A stretch of 6,156 bases of DNA from Spirochaetes bacterium RIFOXYC1_FULL_54_7 (GTDB taxonomy: Bacteria; Spirochaetota; Spirochaetia; Treponematales; UBA12059), in contig MIBM01000418.1 of the NCBI GenBank assembly GCA_001830645.1, positions 1-6,156 of the forward strand, given 5' to 3'. The position numbers and the translations under genes are program-made. Below are positions 1 through 5,866 of this stretch, one piece after another. The notes beneath the pieces are model-generated. The model ran no database searches and was not told the DNA's origin. It saw only the letters and a list, made by a program, of their open reading frames with translations. The stretch's first letter is position 1, and the number at the start of each line of letters is the position of its first letter.

Positions 1-356
1 ACCAGCAGGATCTGCGCGTCGCCGGTTCTTGCCATACCGGCGTGGAAATCATCGCTGAAGACAACCACCAGGGATATCTCGCCCCTGCGGAAGGCTCCTT
101 CAAGCTGATCCGGATCGCTGGGTTCTTCCACGAGGATGAAGTACTCATTGGCCGCGAAGCGCCCCTCTATCGCATCCACCGCCGCGTCCCTGGTCGGGGC
201 AAAGATGGCAACCCGGGCGTTCTTGACCTCCGTGGTGATCGCGAAGCCGAACAGGGTGAGCATCAGGATGGGCAGGAACAGCAGTATGAGCATGGTCCAC
301 CGGTCGCGGAAGATATGGCGGAATTCCTTGATGATGAACGAACGGAATTGCTTCAT
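1..356 (-). CDS. ABC-2 type transporter permease, N-terminal part (cut by the left window edge)
   Basis: This is the inner-membrane subunit of an ABC-2 exporter, expected to form the export path energised by the two ATPases encoded just upstream. Translation from the ATG at 356 gives 118 residues before the window ends. They comprise a basic N-terminus (MKQFRSFIIKEFRHIFRDR), one hydrophobic helix at about residues 22-41, and the start of a soluble, presumably periplasmic, domain. This is the usual beginning of YhhJ/YbhR/YbhS-like permeases: a first helix, a large extracytoplasmic loop, then further helices near the C-terminus that are not visible here. The start lies 1 base after the stop of the ATPase gene, behind a purine-rich GGAAGGCGGAA, so translation is probably coupled. 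E. coli-type systems have two such permeases, so a second probably follows off the left edge. Family assignment is good; substrate is unknown. Confidence 0.85.
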   Translation of the reverse strand, partial: MKQFRSFIIKEFRHIFRDRWTMLILLFLPILMLTLFGFAITTEVKNARVAIFAPTRDAAVDAIEGRFAANEYFILVEEPSDPDQLEGAFRRGEISLVVVFSDDFHAGMARTGDAQILL

Positions 357-357
357 G

Positions 358-1095
358 TCATTCCGCCTTCCGTGTGGCCTTGCGAGCCAGGGTGTGGAAT
401 ACATCCTGCATCGTCGCACCGTCATAGCGGGTCTTGAGCGCCTGGGGCGTGTCCAGGGCCTCTATGCGGCCATCAACCATGATGGAGACCCTGTTGCAGT
501 ACTCGGCCTCGTCCATGTAGTGGGTAGTGACAAACACCGTGATGCCCCTGTCGGCTGCCCGGTATATAAGTTCCCAGAATTGCCGCCGTGCCGCAGGATC
601 CACACCGCCGGTCGGCTCGTCCAGGAAGACCACTTTGGGTTCATGGAAGACCGCGACCGAAAAGGCCAGTTTCTGTTTCCAGCCCAGGGGGAGTTTCCTT
701 ACCAGTGAATTCTTTTCAGACAGGAAGTCCAGTTCCCGCAGCAGCTCATCCGTCCTGCCGGCGATGAGGGCGCTTTTCACGCCGTAGATGCCGGCGTAGA
801 GGCGGATGTTTTCCCGTACGGTAAGATCCTCGTAGAGGGCGAATTTCTGGCTCATGTAGCCTATGGACGCCTTCACCTTGTCTGGCTGCCTGGCTATGTC
901 GAAGCCGGCTGTCTTGCCCCTGCCGCCGCTTGGTTTGCTGAGGCCGCAGAGCATGCGCATGGCCGTGGTCTTCCCGGCACCATTGGCACCAAGGAAGCCG
1001 AATATCTCCCCGGCTTCCACCTGGAAGGACACCTGGTCCACGGCCATGAAATGGCCGAAGCGTTTCGTCAGGTTCTCGGCGATGATGACACTCAT
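358..1095 (-). CDS. ABC transporter ATP-binding protein A (YbhF C-half-like, consensus Q- and H-loops, degenerate signature)
   Basis: Cytoplasmic ATPase of the exporter, 245 residues. Visible motifs are Walker A GANGAGKTT (36-44), Q-loop Gln83 (YMSQKF), Walker B VVFLDEP (155-161), D-loop GGVD (163-166) and H-loop His192 (TTHYMDEAE). The signature motif is LPLGWKQ (135-141) instead of LSGGQ. LPLGWKQ is the form I recall from the second half of E. coli YbhF and related drug or peptide exporters. I chose the ATG at 1095 because it overlaps the upstream ATPase stop as ATGA and begins the usual MSVIIAENLTKRFG strand. An ATG at 1131 would add 12 unconserved residues inside the upstream gene. No strong SD is seen, so translational coupling is likely. 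It probably pairs with the upstream ATPase B as a heterodimer in which A supplies the better catalytic half-site. Confidence 0.93.
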   Translation of the reverse strand: MSVIIAENLTKRFGHFMAVDQVSFQVEAGEIFGFLGANGAGKTTAMRMLCGLSKPSGGRGKTAGFDIARQPDKVKASIGYMSQKFALYEDLTVRENIRLYAGIYGVKSALIAGRTDELLRELDFLSEKNSLVRKLPLGWKQKLAFSVAVFHEPKVVFLDEPTGGVDPAARRQFWELIYRAADRGITVFVTTHYMDEAEYCNRVSIMVDGRIEALDTPQALKTRYDGATMQDVFHTLARKATRKAE

Positions 1096-2006
1096 GAGGT
1101 GGATACCGTCTCGGCGAGGTCCATGAAGCAATCCTCCACACTGGCGGTGATGACCTGTACTTCCGCATCCAGGTAGCCTGTTTCATGCAAGGCGGTGGTA
1201 AGTGTCCCGGCTGTCCAGGAGCCATCCGGTACGGCCACATGGTGGGAGTCACCGAAGGCATAGCACGAGCGGATTCCGGGCAAGCTGCGTAAGTCCGTGA
1301 GCATCTGGTATTTCCGGGCGCCACGGACTGCGAATAAACCATAGGGGAAGGCGGCAACTATGGCCGCGGTACTGTCGATCCTGAGGAACTCTCCCTGGCG
1401 GATCAGGGCTATGCGGTCGCAGAGGCCCGCCTCGTCCATATAGGGTGTGGAAACCATGATGGCAAGGCCCTGGGCCTTGAGGGATCCCAGCATGTCCCAG
1501 AATTCCTTGCGTGAAACCGGGTCCACACCGGTAGTGGGTTCGTCAAGGAAGAGTGCCCGTGGTTTGTGGACCAAGGCGCAGCAGAGGGCAAGTTTCTGTT
1601 TCATGCCGCCCGAGAGCGCTCCGGCACGCCGCTTGGCGAAGGGTTCTATCTGTACATAGATAGCCCGGATGGTCTCGTAATTTTCGTGTACCGTGGTTCC
1701 GAAAACCGTGGCGAAGAACTCAAGGTTCTCCTGTACCGTCAGGTCCTGATAGAGGGAGAAGCGGCCTGGCATGTAGCCTATGCGGTTGCGTATTCTGCGG
1801 TAGTCCCTGATCACATCCAGGCCATCCACCGTGGCCTGGCCTTCGTCGGCCAGGAGCAGGGTGGTCAGGATACGGAACAGGGTTGTCTTGCCCGCTCCAT
1901 CAGGGCCGATGACGCCGAAAATCTCTCCGGCCCCGACTTCGAAGTCGATGCCCTTCAGTGCCTGGACGATGCCGTATGATTTGCTGATGCCCCGGGCTTC
2001 TATCAT
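1092..2006 (-). CDS. ABC transporter ATP-binding protein B (YbhF N-half-like, consensus signature, atypical Q- and H-loops)
   Basis: Cytoplasmic ATPase of 304 residues, paralogous to the next gene. Walker A is GPDGAGKTT (34-42), the signature a normal LSGGM (131-135), and Walker B LFLDEP (152-157) with catalytic Glu156. Two positions are unusual: the Q-loop glutamine is Gly81 (YMPGRF) and the switch histidine is Pro188 (STPYMDEA). The codons ggc and ccc are unambiguous. After the nucleotide-binding domain (to about 215) comes a C-terminal domain of roughly 85 residues, like the small regulatory tails of some ABC-2 ATPases. The ATG at 2006 is 3 bases after the stop of the membrane fusion gene, without a strong SD, so coupling is likely. 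The gene ends in the ATGA overlap with ATPase A. The most natural reading is that A and B are the two halves of a YbhF-like protein encoded separately. Confidence 0.93.
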   Translation of the reverse strand: MIEARGISKSYGIVQALKGIDFEVGAGEIFGVIGPDGAGKTTLFRILTTLLLADEGQATVDGLDVIRDYRRIRNRIGYMPGRFSLYQDLTVQENLEFFATVFGTTVHENYETIRAIYVQIEPFAKRRAGALSGGMKQKLALCCALVHKPRALFLDEPTTGVDPVSRKEFWDMLGSLKAQGLAIMVSTPYMDEAGLCDRIALIRQGEFLRIDSTAAIVAAFPYGLFAVRGARKYQMLTDLRSLPGIRSCYAFGDSHHVAVPDGSWTAGTLTTALHETGYLDAEVQVITASVEDCFMDLAETVSTS

Positions 2007-2009
2007 GGC

Positions 2010-2924
2010 CTACTCGCTCAGTACCAGGTAACCATACATCCCTATCTTGAGATAGCCGTCGTTCCTGACAGCTACCTTGACCGCGTATACGAGGGCTGCC
2101 CGTTCATCCCTGGTCTGCGCCGTCTTGGGGGTGAATTCCGATTTATCTGATATCCAGGAGAGTGTTCCATCATAGCGGCGGCGCTCATCGGAACCTGCAT
2201 CAACAAACACGGCCACCTTCTGTCCAAGCTGGAGGGTGCTTAGCTGGGCCTCGGTGACATAGGCGCGCAGGCGCATATCCTGCATGTCGGCTACCTTGAA
2301 CAGGGCCTTGCCTATCCCGGCGAGTTCGCCGGTCTCGGCATATTTGAGCAACACAGTACCGTCGATGGGGCTGGCGATGGCACACTTCGCCAACTGGTCA
2401 TCAATCTGGGCTATCTGTATATCCAGAGCGGCCAGTTCGAGAGTGATACTCCTATCACTGGTTTGCAGGCTGGATTCCAGAGCAGCCACCTGGTGTTCCA
2501 GCAAAGCTACCTGGGCGTTTGCGTCGTCAAGCTGCTTGTGAACCGCGGCATTCTCCTGGACGAGGCTTTCCATGCGCAGTTGCTCACTTCTGGCGGTGGC
2601 AAGCTGCTGGCGCAGGGCAGCCATCTGGACGGCGATGTCAGGGCGCCTGTTTTCGGCGGTTTCACGGGATGTCAGCAGGAGGTCCCGCTTGAGTCGGAGC
2701 TGGAGATCGTCGATGGCGCCGATGGTCTGGCCAGCCTTGAGCTGTCTGCCTTCATCCGCATCGAAGCGGAGTATCCTGCCCGCGGCCTCTGCGGAGACTA
2801 TGACCTCGGTGGCTTCGAAGCTGCCGGAAGCATCGAAGTATGCCTCGTTTTTTCCGCAGGAAACCAGGGCTGGCAGCATCAAGATTGAAAGACTGAAAAC
2901 GACGACCCGTTGCATGATTTTCAT
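2010..2924 (-). CDS. HlyD-family periplasmic adaptor (membrane fusion protein), probable lipoprotein, YbhG-like
   Basis: Adaptor of 304 residues expected to bridge the inner-membrane ABC exporter and the TolC-like channel. The N-terminus is a lipoprotein signal peptide: a basic start, a hydrophobic stretch 7-20, and lipobox LVSC with the lipidated Cys at 23, followed by Gly-Lys. Next come the first half of a lipoyl/barrel-sandwich domain (about 37-72), a long alpha-helical hairpin rich in Gln, Leu and Ala (about 75-180), and the second lipoyl half (about 180-215, with ASPIDGTVL at 184-192). A beta-barrel region (about 216-300) ends in the typical KIGMYGYLVL (293-302). The start at 2924 has CAGGAG about 10 bases upstream, inside a small palindrome that also contains the stop of the tolC-like gene. 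An ATG three codons downstream is possible but leaves a shorter signal. Most relatives are anchored by a transmembrane helix or a lipid; the lipid is favoured here. Confidence 0.92.
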   Translation of the reverse strand: MKIMQRVVVFSLSILMLPALVSCGKNEAYFDASGSFEATEVIVSAEAAGRILRFDADEGRQLKAGQTIGAIDDLQLRLKRDLLLTSRETAENRRPDIAVQMAALRQQLATARSEQLRMESLVQENAAVHKQLDDANAQVALLEHQVAALESSLQTSDRSITLELAALDIQIAQIDDQLAKCAIASPIDGTVLLKYAETGELAGIGKALFKVADMQDMRLRAYVTEAQLSTLQLGQKVAVFVDAGSDERRRYDGTLSWISDKSEFTPKTAQTRDERAALVYAVKVAVRNDGYLKIGMYGYLVLSE

Positions 2925-2940
2925 TGACAGGCTCCTGTCA
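2925..2940 (-). repeat. 16-bp palindrome spanning the tolC-like stop and the SD of the adaptor gene
   Basis: On the minus strand the sequence is TGACAGGAGCCTGTCA, immediately before the ATG of the adaptor gene. The 7-base arms are perfect around a 2-base centre. As RNA it can fold into a 6-bp stem with a GAGC tetraloop. It holds the TGA stop of the tolC-like gene at its 5' end and the SD-like AGGAG in the stem and loop, so ribosomes terminating on the upstream gene could open it for the downstream gene. Palindromes of this size also arise by chance in a window this long; only the placement makes it notable. Confidence 0.4.
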
Positions 2941-4194
2941 TTGGTTGATGAGGTGTTTCAGGCCGTAGATGGCCGCCCGGTACTGGATTTCGTGGAGTAT
3001 CATCTGTTGTTCGGCCAGGTTCCGGGCCGCAATTGCCTGGAGCAGGTCCGCCTCGGTGAGTGTACCGTTCCGTACCCGTACCTCGGCGGATTGTTTCATA
3101 CGGGTGCGCAGGGCAATAAGCTCCCTGTCGCCGGTCAGCAATGCTACGTACTTGTCAATCTCCGCCGACTTCTGTCTCATGGAAAGGTCGGTGTTGAAGG
3201 AGAAGACCTCACGGCGGTTTTCTACCTCCAGCCGGCTGATCCCGATGGTATCGAGCTTGTCTTCCCGGGTATAGAAACCGTCAAGGCTCCAGTTCATGCG
3301 GAACCCGCCCAGCCAGTAGGCGGCGGCATCCCCGGCATCCATGGCATTCAGCCCCGGTCTGCCGTACCCACCCTGTACAAAGACCGAGAAACGCGGCATG
3401 AGTGCGACGTTGACCAGTGCCTCCTGGCTGGTGGAGAACGCTTCCTGGGCGTCGAACAAGGCGGACTCCGGCCTCCTGGATGAAGCACCGGAATCGAAGC
3501 TGTCCAGCCCGGGCCTGGCGGCATCAGGCATCGCAAGAATCGTGTCAGGAGGCAGGGGCATACCTGTCAGGGCAGACAGCAGGTCCTTTGAGATCGACAG
3601 GTCTGTCTGCATTTCGATATCCCGCTGGCGGGCGGCGATGCGTTCGACCGATATCGCATCCAGGTCGGACTGGACCGCGACGCCGTTCCTGATGGATGCG
3701 ACTATGCGGTCCGCGTTCACCCGCAGTTCTTCCTGAAGGATGCCATTGCTCCTGATCCGTTCCTGGAGCAGGAGTATGCCGAAGAAGACCTGGTCCACCC
3801 GTTCGGCGAAGGCATACATATCAGTGTCCAGCTTCTTCCGTTCGATTTCCGTGGAAACCAGTTCGGCCCGCTTGAAGGCCCGGGAAGTCCCACCATCCCA
3901 GAGTGTCTGGCTCAATTCAAAGCCGAGCTGGAACTGGTCCTGGGTGAGTCCTCCCATGGGCGTCACCTCGGATTGGTAGGTCGATCTGCCTGACAGGTTC
4001 ACCCTTGGCAGGTAGCTCCTGGCTATTTCGGCAAGGGAAAACCGCTGGGCCTGTTCTATCAGGCCGTAGCGTTTGGCCAGGGGATAATTTGCCAGCGCCT
4101 TTTCCCGGCATTCTTCCAGGCTCACCTGGCTGAAGGCCGAGACCGCCCAGGTACTCATGAACATCACCGCCATCAGTAATTTCTTCAATGTCAT
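2938..4194 (-). CDS. TolC-family outer-membrane channel protein
   Basis: Outer-membrane efflux channel of 418 residues, at the short end for TolC-family proteins. A Sec signal peptide is clear: MTLKK start, hydrophobic core about 6-18, likely cleavage after Ala-Phe-Ser at 20-22. The mature protein shows the two-fold repeat of the family. The first repeat has a helix starting SLEECREKALANYP (25-38), a strand region with LSQTLWDGGTSRAF (94-107), and long helices ending RNGVAVQSDLDAI (169-181). The second has strand regions around 270-305 and helices ending RNGTLTEADLLQAIAARN (375-392). These Asn-Gly-x-x-x/Ser-Asp/Glu-Leu turns are typical of TolC coiled-coil hairpins. It starts 10 bases after the tetR stop, with GAGGG 7 bases before the ATG. 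Its presence in the operon suggests a dedicated exit duct rather than a shared housekeeping TolC. Confidence 0.93.
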   Translation of the reverse strand: MTLKKLLMAVMFMSTWAVSAFSQVSLEECREKALANYPLAKRYGLIEQAQRFSLAEIARSYLPRVNLSGRSTYQSEVTPMGGLTQDQFQLGFELSQTLWDGGTSRAFKRAELVSTEIERKKLDTDMYAFAERVDQVFFGILLLQERIRSNGILQEELRVNADRIVASIRNGVAVQSDLDAISVERIAARQRDIEMQTDLSISKDLLSALTGMPLPPDTILAMPDAARPGLDSFDSGASSRRPESALFDAQEAFSTSQEALVNVALMPRFSVFVQGGYGRPGLNAMDAGDAAAYWLGGFRMNWSLDGFYTREDKLDTIGISRLEVENRREVFSFNTDLSMRQKSAEIDKYVALLTGDRELIALRTRMKQSAEVRVRNGTLTEADLLQAIAARNLAEQQMILHEIQYRAAIYGLKHLINQ

Positions 4195-4204
4195 TGTGAA
4201 TCCC

Positions 4205-4831
4205 TCATGGAACTGTCTTCAGGTAATTCAGGACCAGATCCGCGTTCAGTTTCCGTTTCTCCATGATCAATCTATCGAACTCAGCCTTGGTCGCTCCGGG
4301 AAGTACACCCAGGATTGGCGCGGCGATGAACGGGAACACATTGAGTGACACTATCATCAGCAGGAGTTCCATGGCAGAGACAGCCCGGATGTTGCCCCGG
4401 GTGATTTCTGCGTCAATTTCATCCTGCAGCCCTTTGAACATCCCGGCAGCTTCTCTCCCGAGCTTGTTTTTCATTGCCTCAAGCCGGGCCGGATTGGTCA
4501 GCAGCTCATTCAGGATCAGGAACGGCAGCTTGGGGTTCTGGACCAGCATGTCGTAGTGCGTTTCGATGCGTTTGCGCAACCTTCCCTCGAAGCTATCCTC
4601 GGACTCCCCGGCTTGCAGGAAGGCAGAGAGGAAAAGGGTTGCCTTGGCATTGAAGACTTCCTGGAACAGGTTCTCCTTGGTCCTGAAGTAATAATGGACA
4701 AGAGCCTGGTTGCATCCGACACGCCTGGCTATCTCGGTGGTCGAGCTGAGGGCAAAGCCCTTTTCCAGGAAGAGCTCCTCTGCGGCTTTGAGTATGGCCT
4801 TCCCGGCATCGGTTGGTTTTGTCCCCGCCAT
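4205..4831 (-). CDS. TetR/AcrR-family transcriptional regulator, probable local repressor of the efflux operon
   Basis: First gene of the operon, 208 residues. The N-terminal DNA-binding domain has helix 1 KAILKAAEELFLEKGF (11-26) and a helix-turn-helix TTEIARRVGCNQALVHYYFRT (about 31-51), followed by KENLFQEVF, the standard TetR pattern. The rest is helical and variable, and would hold the ligand pocket and dimer interface. The hydrophobic stretch 155-176 is more likely a buried helix pair than a membrane segment. The ATG at 4831 has AGGAG 8 bases upstream. That SD lies inside a 34-bp inverted repeat that overlaps the predicted transcription start, consistent with self-repression relieved by a pump substrate. 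The position parallels E. coli ybiH/cecR ahead of ybhGFSR, though orthology is not shown. Family certain; regulation inferred. Confidence 0.94.
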   Translation of the reverse strand: MAGTKPTDAGKAILKAAEELFLEKGFALSSTTEIARRVGCNQALVHYYFRTKENLFQEVFNAKATLFLSAFLQAGESEDSFEGRLRKRIETHYDMLVQNPKLPFLILNELLTNPARLEAMKNKLGREAAGMFKGLQDEIDAEITRGNIRAVSAMELLLMIVSLNVFPFIAAPILGVLPGATKAEFDRLIMEKRKLNADLVLNYLKTVP

Positions 4832-4837
4832 TATTAA

Positions 4838-4871
4838 TACTCCTATTTAATTGTGTTATTAAGCAGGAGTA
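4838..4871. promoter_or_regulatory. 34-bp hyphenated inverted repeat, candidate TetR operator
   Basis: The left arm TACTCCTATTTAAT (4838-4851) and the reverse complement of the right arm, TACTCCTGCTTAAT (4871-4858), match at 12 of 14 positions across a 6-base centre, TGTGTT. The element starts 6 bp from the tetR start codon and reaches the last base of the predicted -10 box of the tetR promoter, so it covers roughly -7 to +27 of that transcript. The outer left arm is also the tetR SD (AGGAG on the minus strand). Because the outer right arm would lie at or just before the transcription start, a DNA operator is more likely than an RNA hairpin. Binding by the adjacent TetR is inferred. Confidence 0.55.
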
Positions 4872-4899
4872 CGATATCTTGGCAAGGAGCTGGTGTCAA
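4871..4899 (-). promoter_or_regulatory. Sigma70-like promoter of the tetR-efflux operon
   Basis: On the minus strand there is a perfect -35 TTGACA (4899-4894), a 17-bp spacer, and a -10 TATCGT (4876-4871, 4 of 6 consensus bases). The predicted transcription start is near 4864, giving a leader of about 33 bases. It is the only good promoter candidate found ahead of the six-gene operon and adjoins the candidate operator. Confidence 0.6.
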
Positions 4900-4906
4900 T
4901 ACAGGA

Positions 4907-4935
4907 TCGACAGCATGGAGTGACTGGCTTATACT
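4907..4935 (+). promoter_or_regulatory. Sigma70-like promoter of the MNT/HEPN gene pair
   Basis: The -35 is TCGACA (4907-4912, 5 of 6 consensus bases), the spacer 17 bp, and the -10 TATACT (4930-4935, 5 of 6). Transcription would start near 4942. This places the MNT start codon at or downstream of 4943 and excludes the in-frame GTG at 4853. It is back-to-back with the tetR promoter, with 7 bp between the two -35 boxes. Confidence 0.55.
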
Positions 4936-4972
4936 TGACCTCATGGAAGTCGAGCCGGACGGTATCGCCACT

Positions 4973-5329
4973 ATGCGTTCCTTCATTCAACGCAAACGCC
5001 GGGAAGAATTGGCGAAGCGGAAAGAAAACCTTGCAAAGGCACGGGAAGACTTCAGATTGATCGTTGATTTGATCATCAAGGATTTCGATCCGGATAAGAT
5101 TTATCAGTGGGGCTCATTGGTGGAGGGCTCAACCTTCCAGGATATTTCCGATATCGATGTGGCGGTAGCGGGCATAATTGACGCGGAAAGGTTTTTCCGT
5201 TTGTATGGTATGGCTCAGAAGCTTACCCGGTTCCCGCTCCACATCGTGCAGCTCGAGACCATCCATCCAAGCTACGCCAATGATATAATTACAAAAGGGG
5301 TAGTGATCTATGAACGACCGCTTCGATGA
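4973..5329 (+). CDS. MNT-type minimal nucleotidyltransferase (probable antitoxin of an MNT/HEPN pair)
   Basis: Small DNA-polymerase-beta-fold nucleotidyltransferase, 118 residues from this start. A charged N-terminal helix (RKRREELAKRKENLAKARE, 7-25) precedes the nucleotidyltransferase core. The signature is WGSLVEGSTFQDISDIDVAV (46-65), with Gly47-Ser48 and the metal-binding pair Asp60/Asp62. The expected third acidic position, in the strand FPLHIVQLE (87-95), is His90; relatives that I recall have Asp there. In MntA-HepT-type systems such a protein AMPylates and silences its HEPN ribonuclease partner, which is the gene overlapping its 3' end. The start is uncertain: ATG 4973 gives a leader of about 30 bases from the predicted promoter, while in-frame ATG 4943 would be nearly leaderless. 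Neither has a clear SD. Toxin-antitoxin role is inferred from pairing and family. Confidence 0.85.
   Translation: MRSFIQRKRREELAKRKENLAKAREDFRLIVDLIIKDFDPDKIYQWGSLVEGSTFQDISDIDVAVAGIIDAERFFRLYGMAQKLTRFPLHIVQLETIHPSYANDIITKGVVIYERPLR
5294..5300 (+). promoter_or_regulatory. Ribosome binding site of the HEPN gene, inside the MNT coding region
   Basis: AAAGGGG lies 9 bases before the ATG at 5310. It supports that start and hence the 20-bp overlap with the MNT gene. It also gives the HEPN protein its own initiation signal, unlike the MNT gene, which has none that I can see. Confidence 0.5.
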
Positions 5330-5822
5330 AATTCCTGCACGCATAGCGCAAACCCTGCAATTGATGCAGGAGATGCTCAGACGATTGGATAGCTTTGAAT
5401 CCGACATCATTCCAGTATTGGGGAAAACCGCCGATAGCGTGCTTATACCGGTTCAGATTCTGGAGAATGCGTATACAGCTGTGGAAACCCTCTTCCTCCG
5501 TATCTCCCAGGCCTTCGAGAACCACCTCGATAGCCAGCGTTGGCATGCGGATCTTCTGGAAAAGATGACTCTTGAAGTTCCGGGCATCCGTCCTCAGGTA
5601 CTATCGACGGCGACCTACCAACGGCTCGCCGAGCTTATGCGCTTCCGTCATTTCAAGCGCTACTATTTCGAGCTCGACTTCGATTGGAGAAAGACGGATT
5701 TTCTTGTCATTGTCTTCAGGGAACTGGTTCCCTTGCTGAAGGCCGACCTCGACCGCTTTGGCGCAGCCCTGGGTTCAGCGATAAGAGAAAAACAGGAAAA
5801 CCAGGAATCACCGGATTTCTAA
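5310..5822 (+). CDS. HEPN-like (HepT-type) partner of the MNT nucleotidyltransferase, probable toxin
   Basis: Helical protein of 170 residues, encoded in the +1 frame relative to the MNT gene and overlapping it by 20 bp. Helices cover about 8-36, 41-72 (LENAYTAVETLFLRISQAF is typical of HEPN helix 2), 76-87, 99-122 and 127-160. The diagnostic stretch is ELMRFRHFKRYYFELDFDW (108-126), aligning with the HepT-type pattern FRHFFRHAY-x-ELDW. HEPN ribonucleases normally carry R-x4-6-H there. Here Arg113 is followed by Tyr118 where the His is expected, with a second Tyr at 119, the residue position that MNT partners AMPylate in HepT. The protein may therefore be a weakened or altered nuclease, or belong to a subfamily with this form as standard. 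The C-terminal tail is polar and probably disordered. Pairing with the MNT gene strongly supports the family. Confidence 0.8.
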   Translation: MNDRFDEIPARIAQTLQLMQEMLRRLDSFESDIIPVLGKTADSVLIPVQILENAYTAVETLFLRISQAFENHLDSQRWHADLLEKMTLEVPGIRPQVLSTATYQRLAELMRFRHFKRYYFELDFDWRKTDFLVIVFRELVPLLKADLDRFGAALGSAIREKQENQESPDF

Positions 5823-5866
5823 ATGTTTGGCAGAAGAGCCAACTGATACTTCAATTTTAGACGATG

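Noticed and set aside
1096..1131. Longer start for ATPase A at the ATG 1131.
   Set aside because: The added 12 residues lie inside the ATPase B gene and precede the conserved first strand. The ATGA overlap at 1092-1095 is the usual arrangement.
2442..2459. Perfect inverted repeat AGTGATA-CTCC-TATCACT inside the adaptor gene, sharing the 10-mer ATACTCCTAT with the candidate tetR operator.
   Set aside because: Arms of 7 bases with short loops and shared 10-mers are both expected several times by chance in 6 kb. The two repeats are centred differently around the shared word, and this one is inside coding sequence.
2572..3483. A 303-codon open frame on the plus strand, opposite the adaptor and tolC-like genes.
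   Set aside because: It is antisense to two well-supported genes, and its translation is Ser/Arg-rich low-complexity sequence without a recognisable domain. It also has no promoter or SD that I can see. Other long plus-strand frames at 136-708 and 1566-1979 fail for the same reasons.
4853..4972. N-terminal extension of the MNT gene from the GTG at 4853.
   Set aside because: It would start inside the inverted repeat and upstream of the predicted promoter, without an SD. The extra residues do not resemble the nucleotidyltransferase family.
5827..5842. Possible terminator hairpin TTGGC-AGAAGA-GCCAA between the convergent HEPN and cNMP-domain genes.
   Set aside because: The stem has only 5 bp and no T-run follows on either strand, so intrinsic termination is not supported. 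No other terminator is visible in the 44-bp gap.
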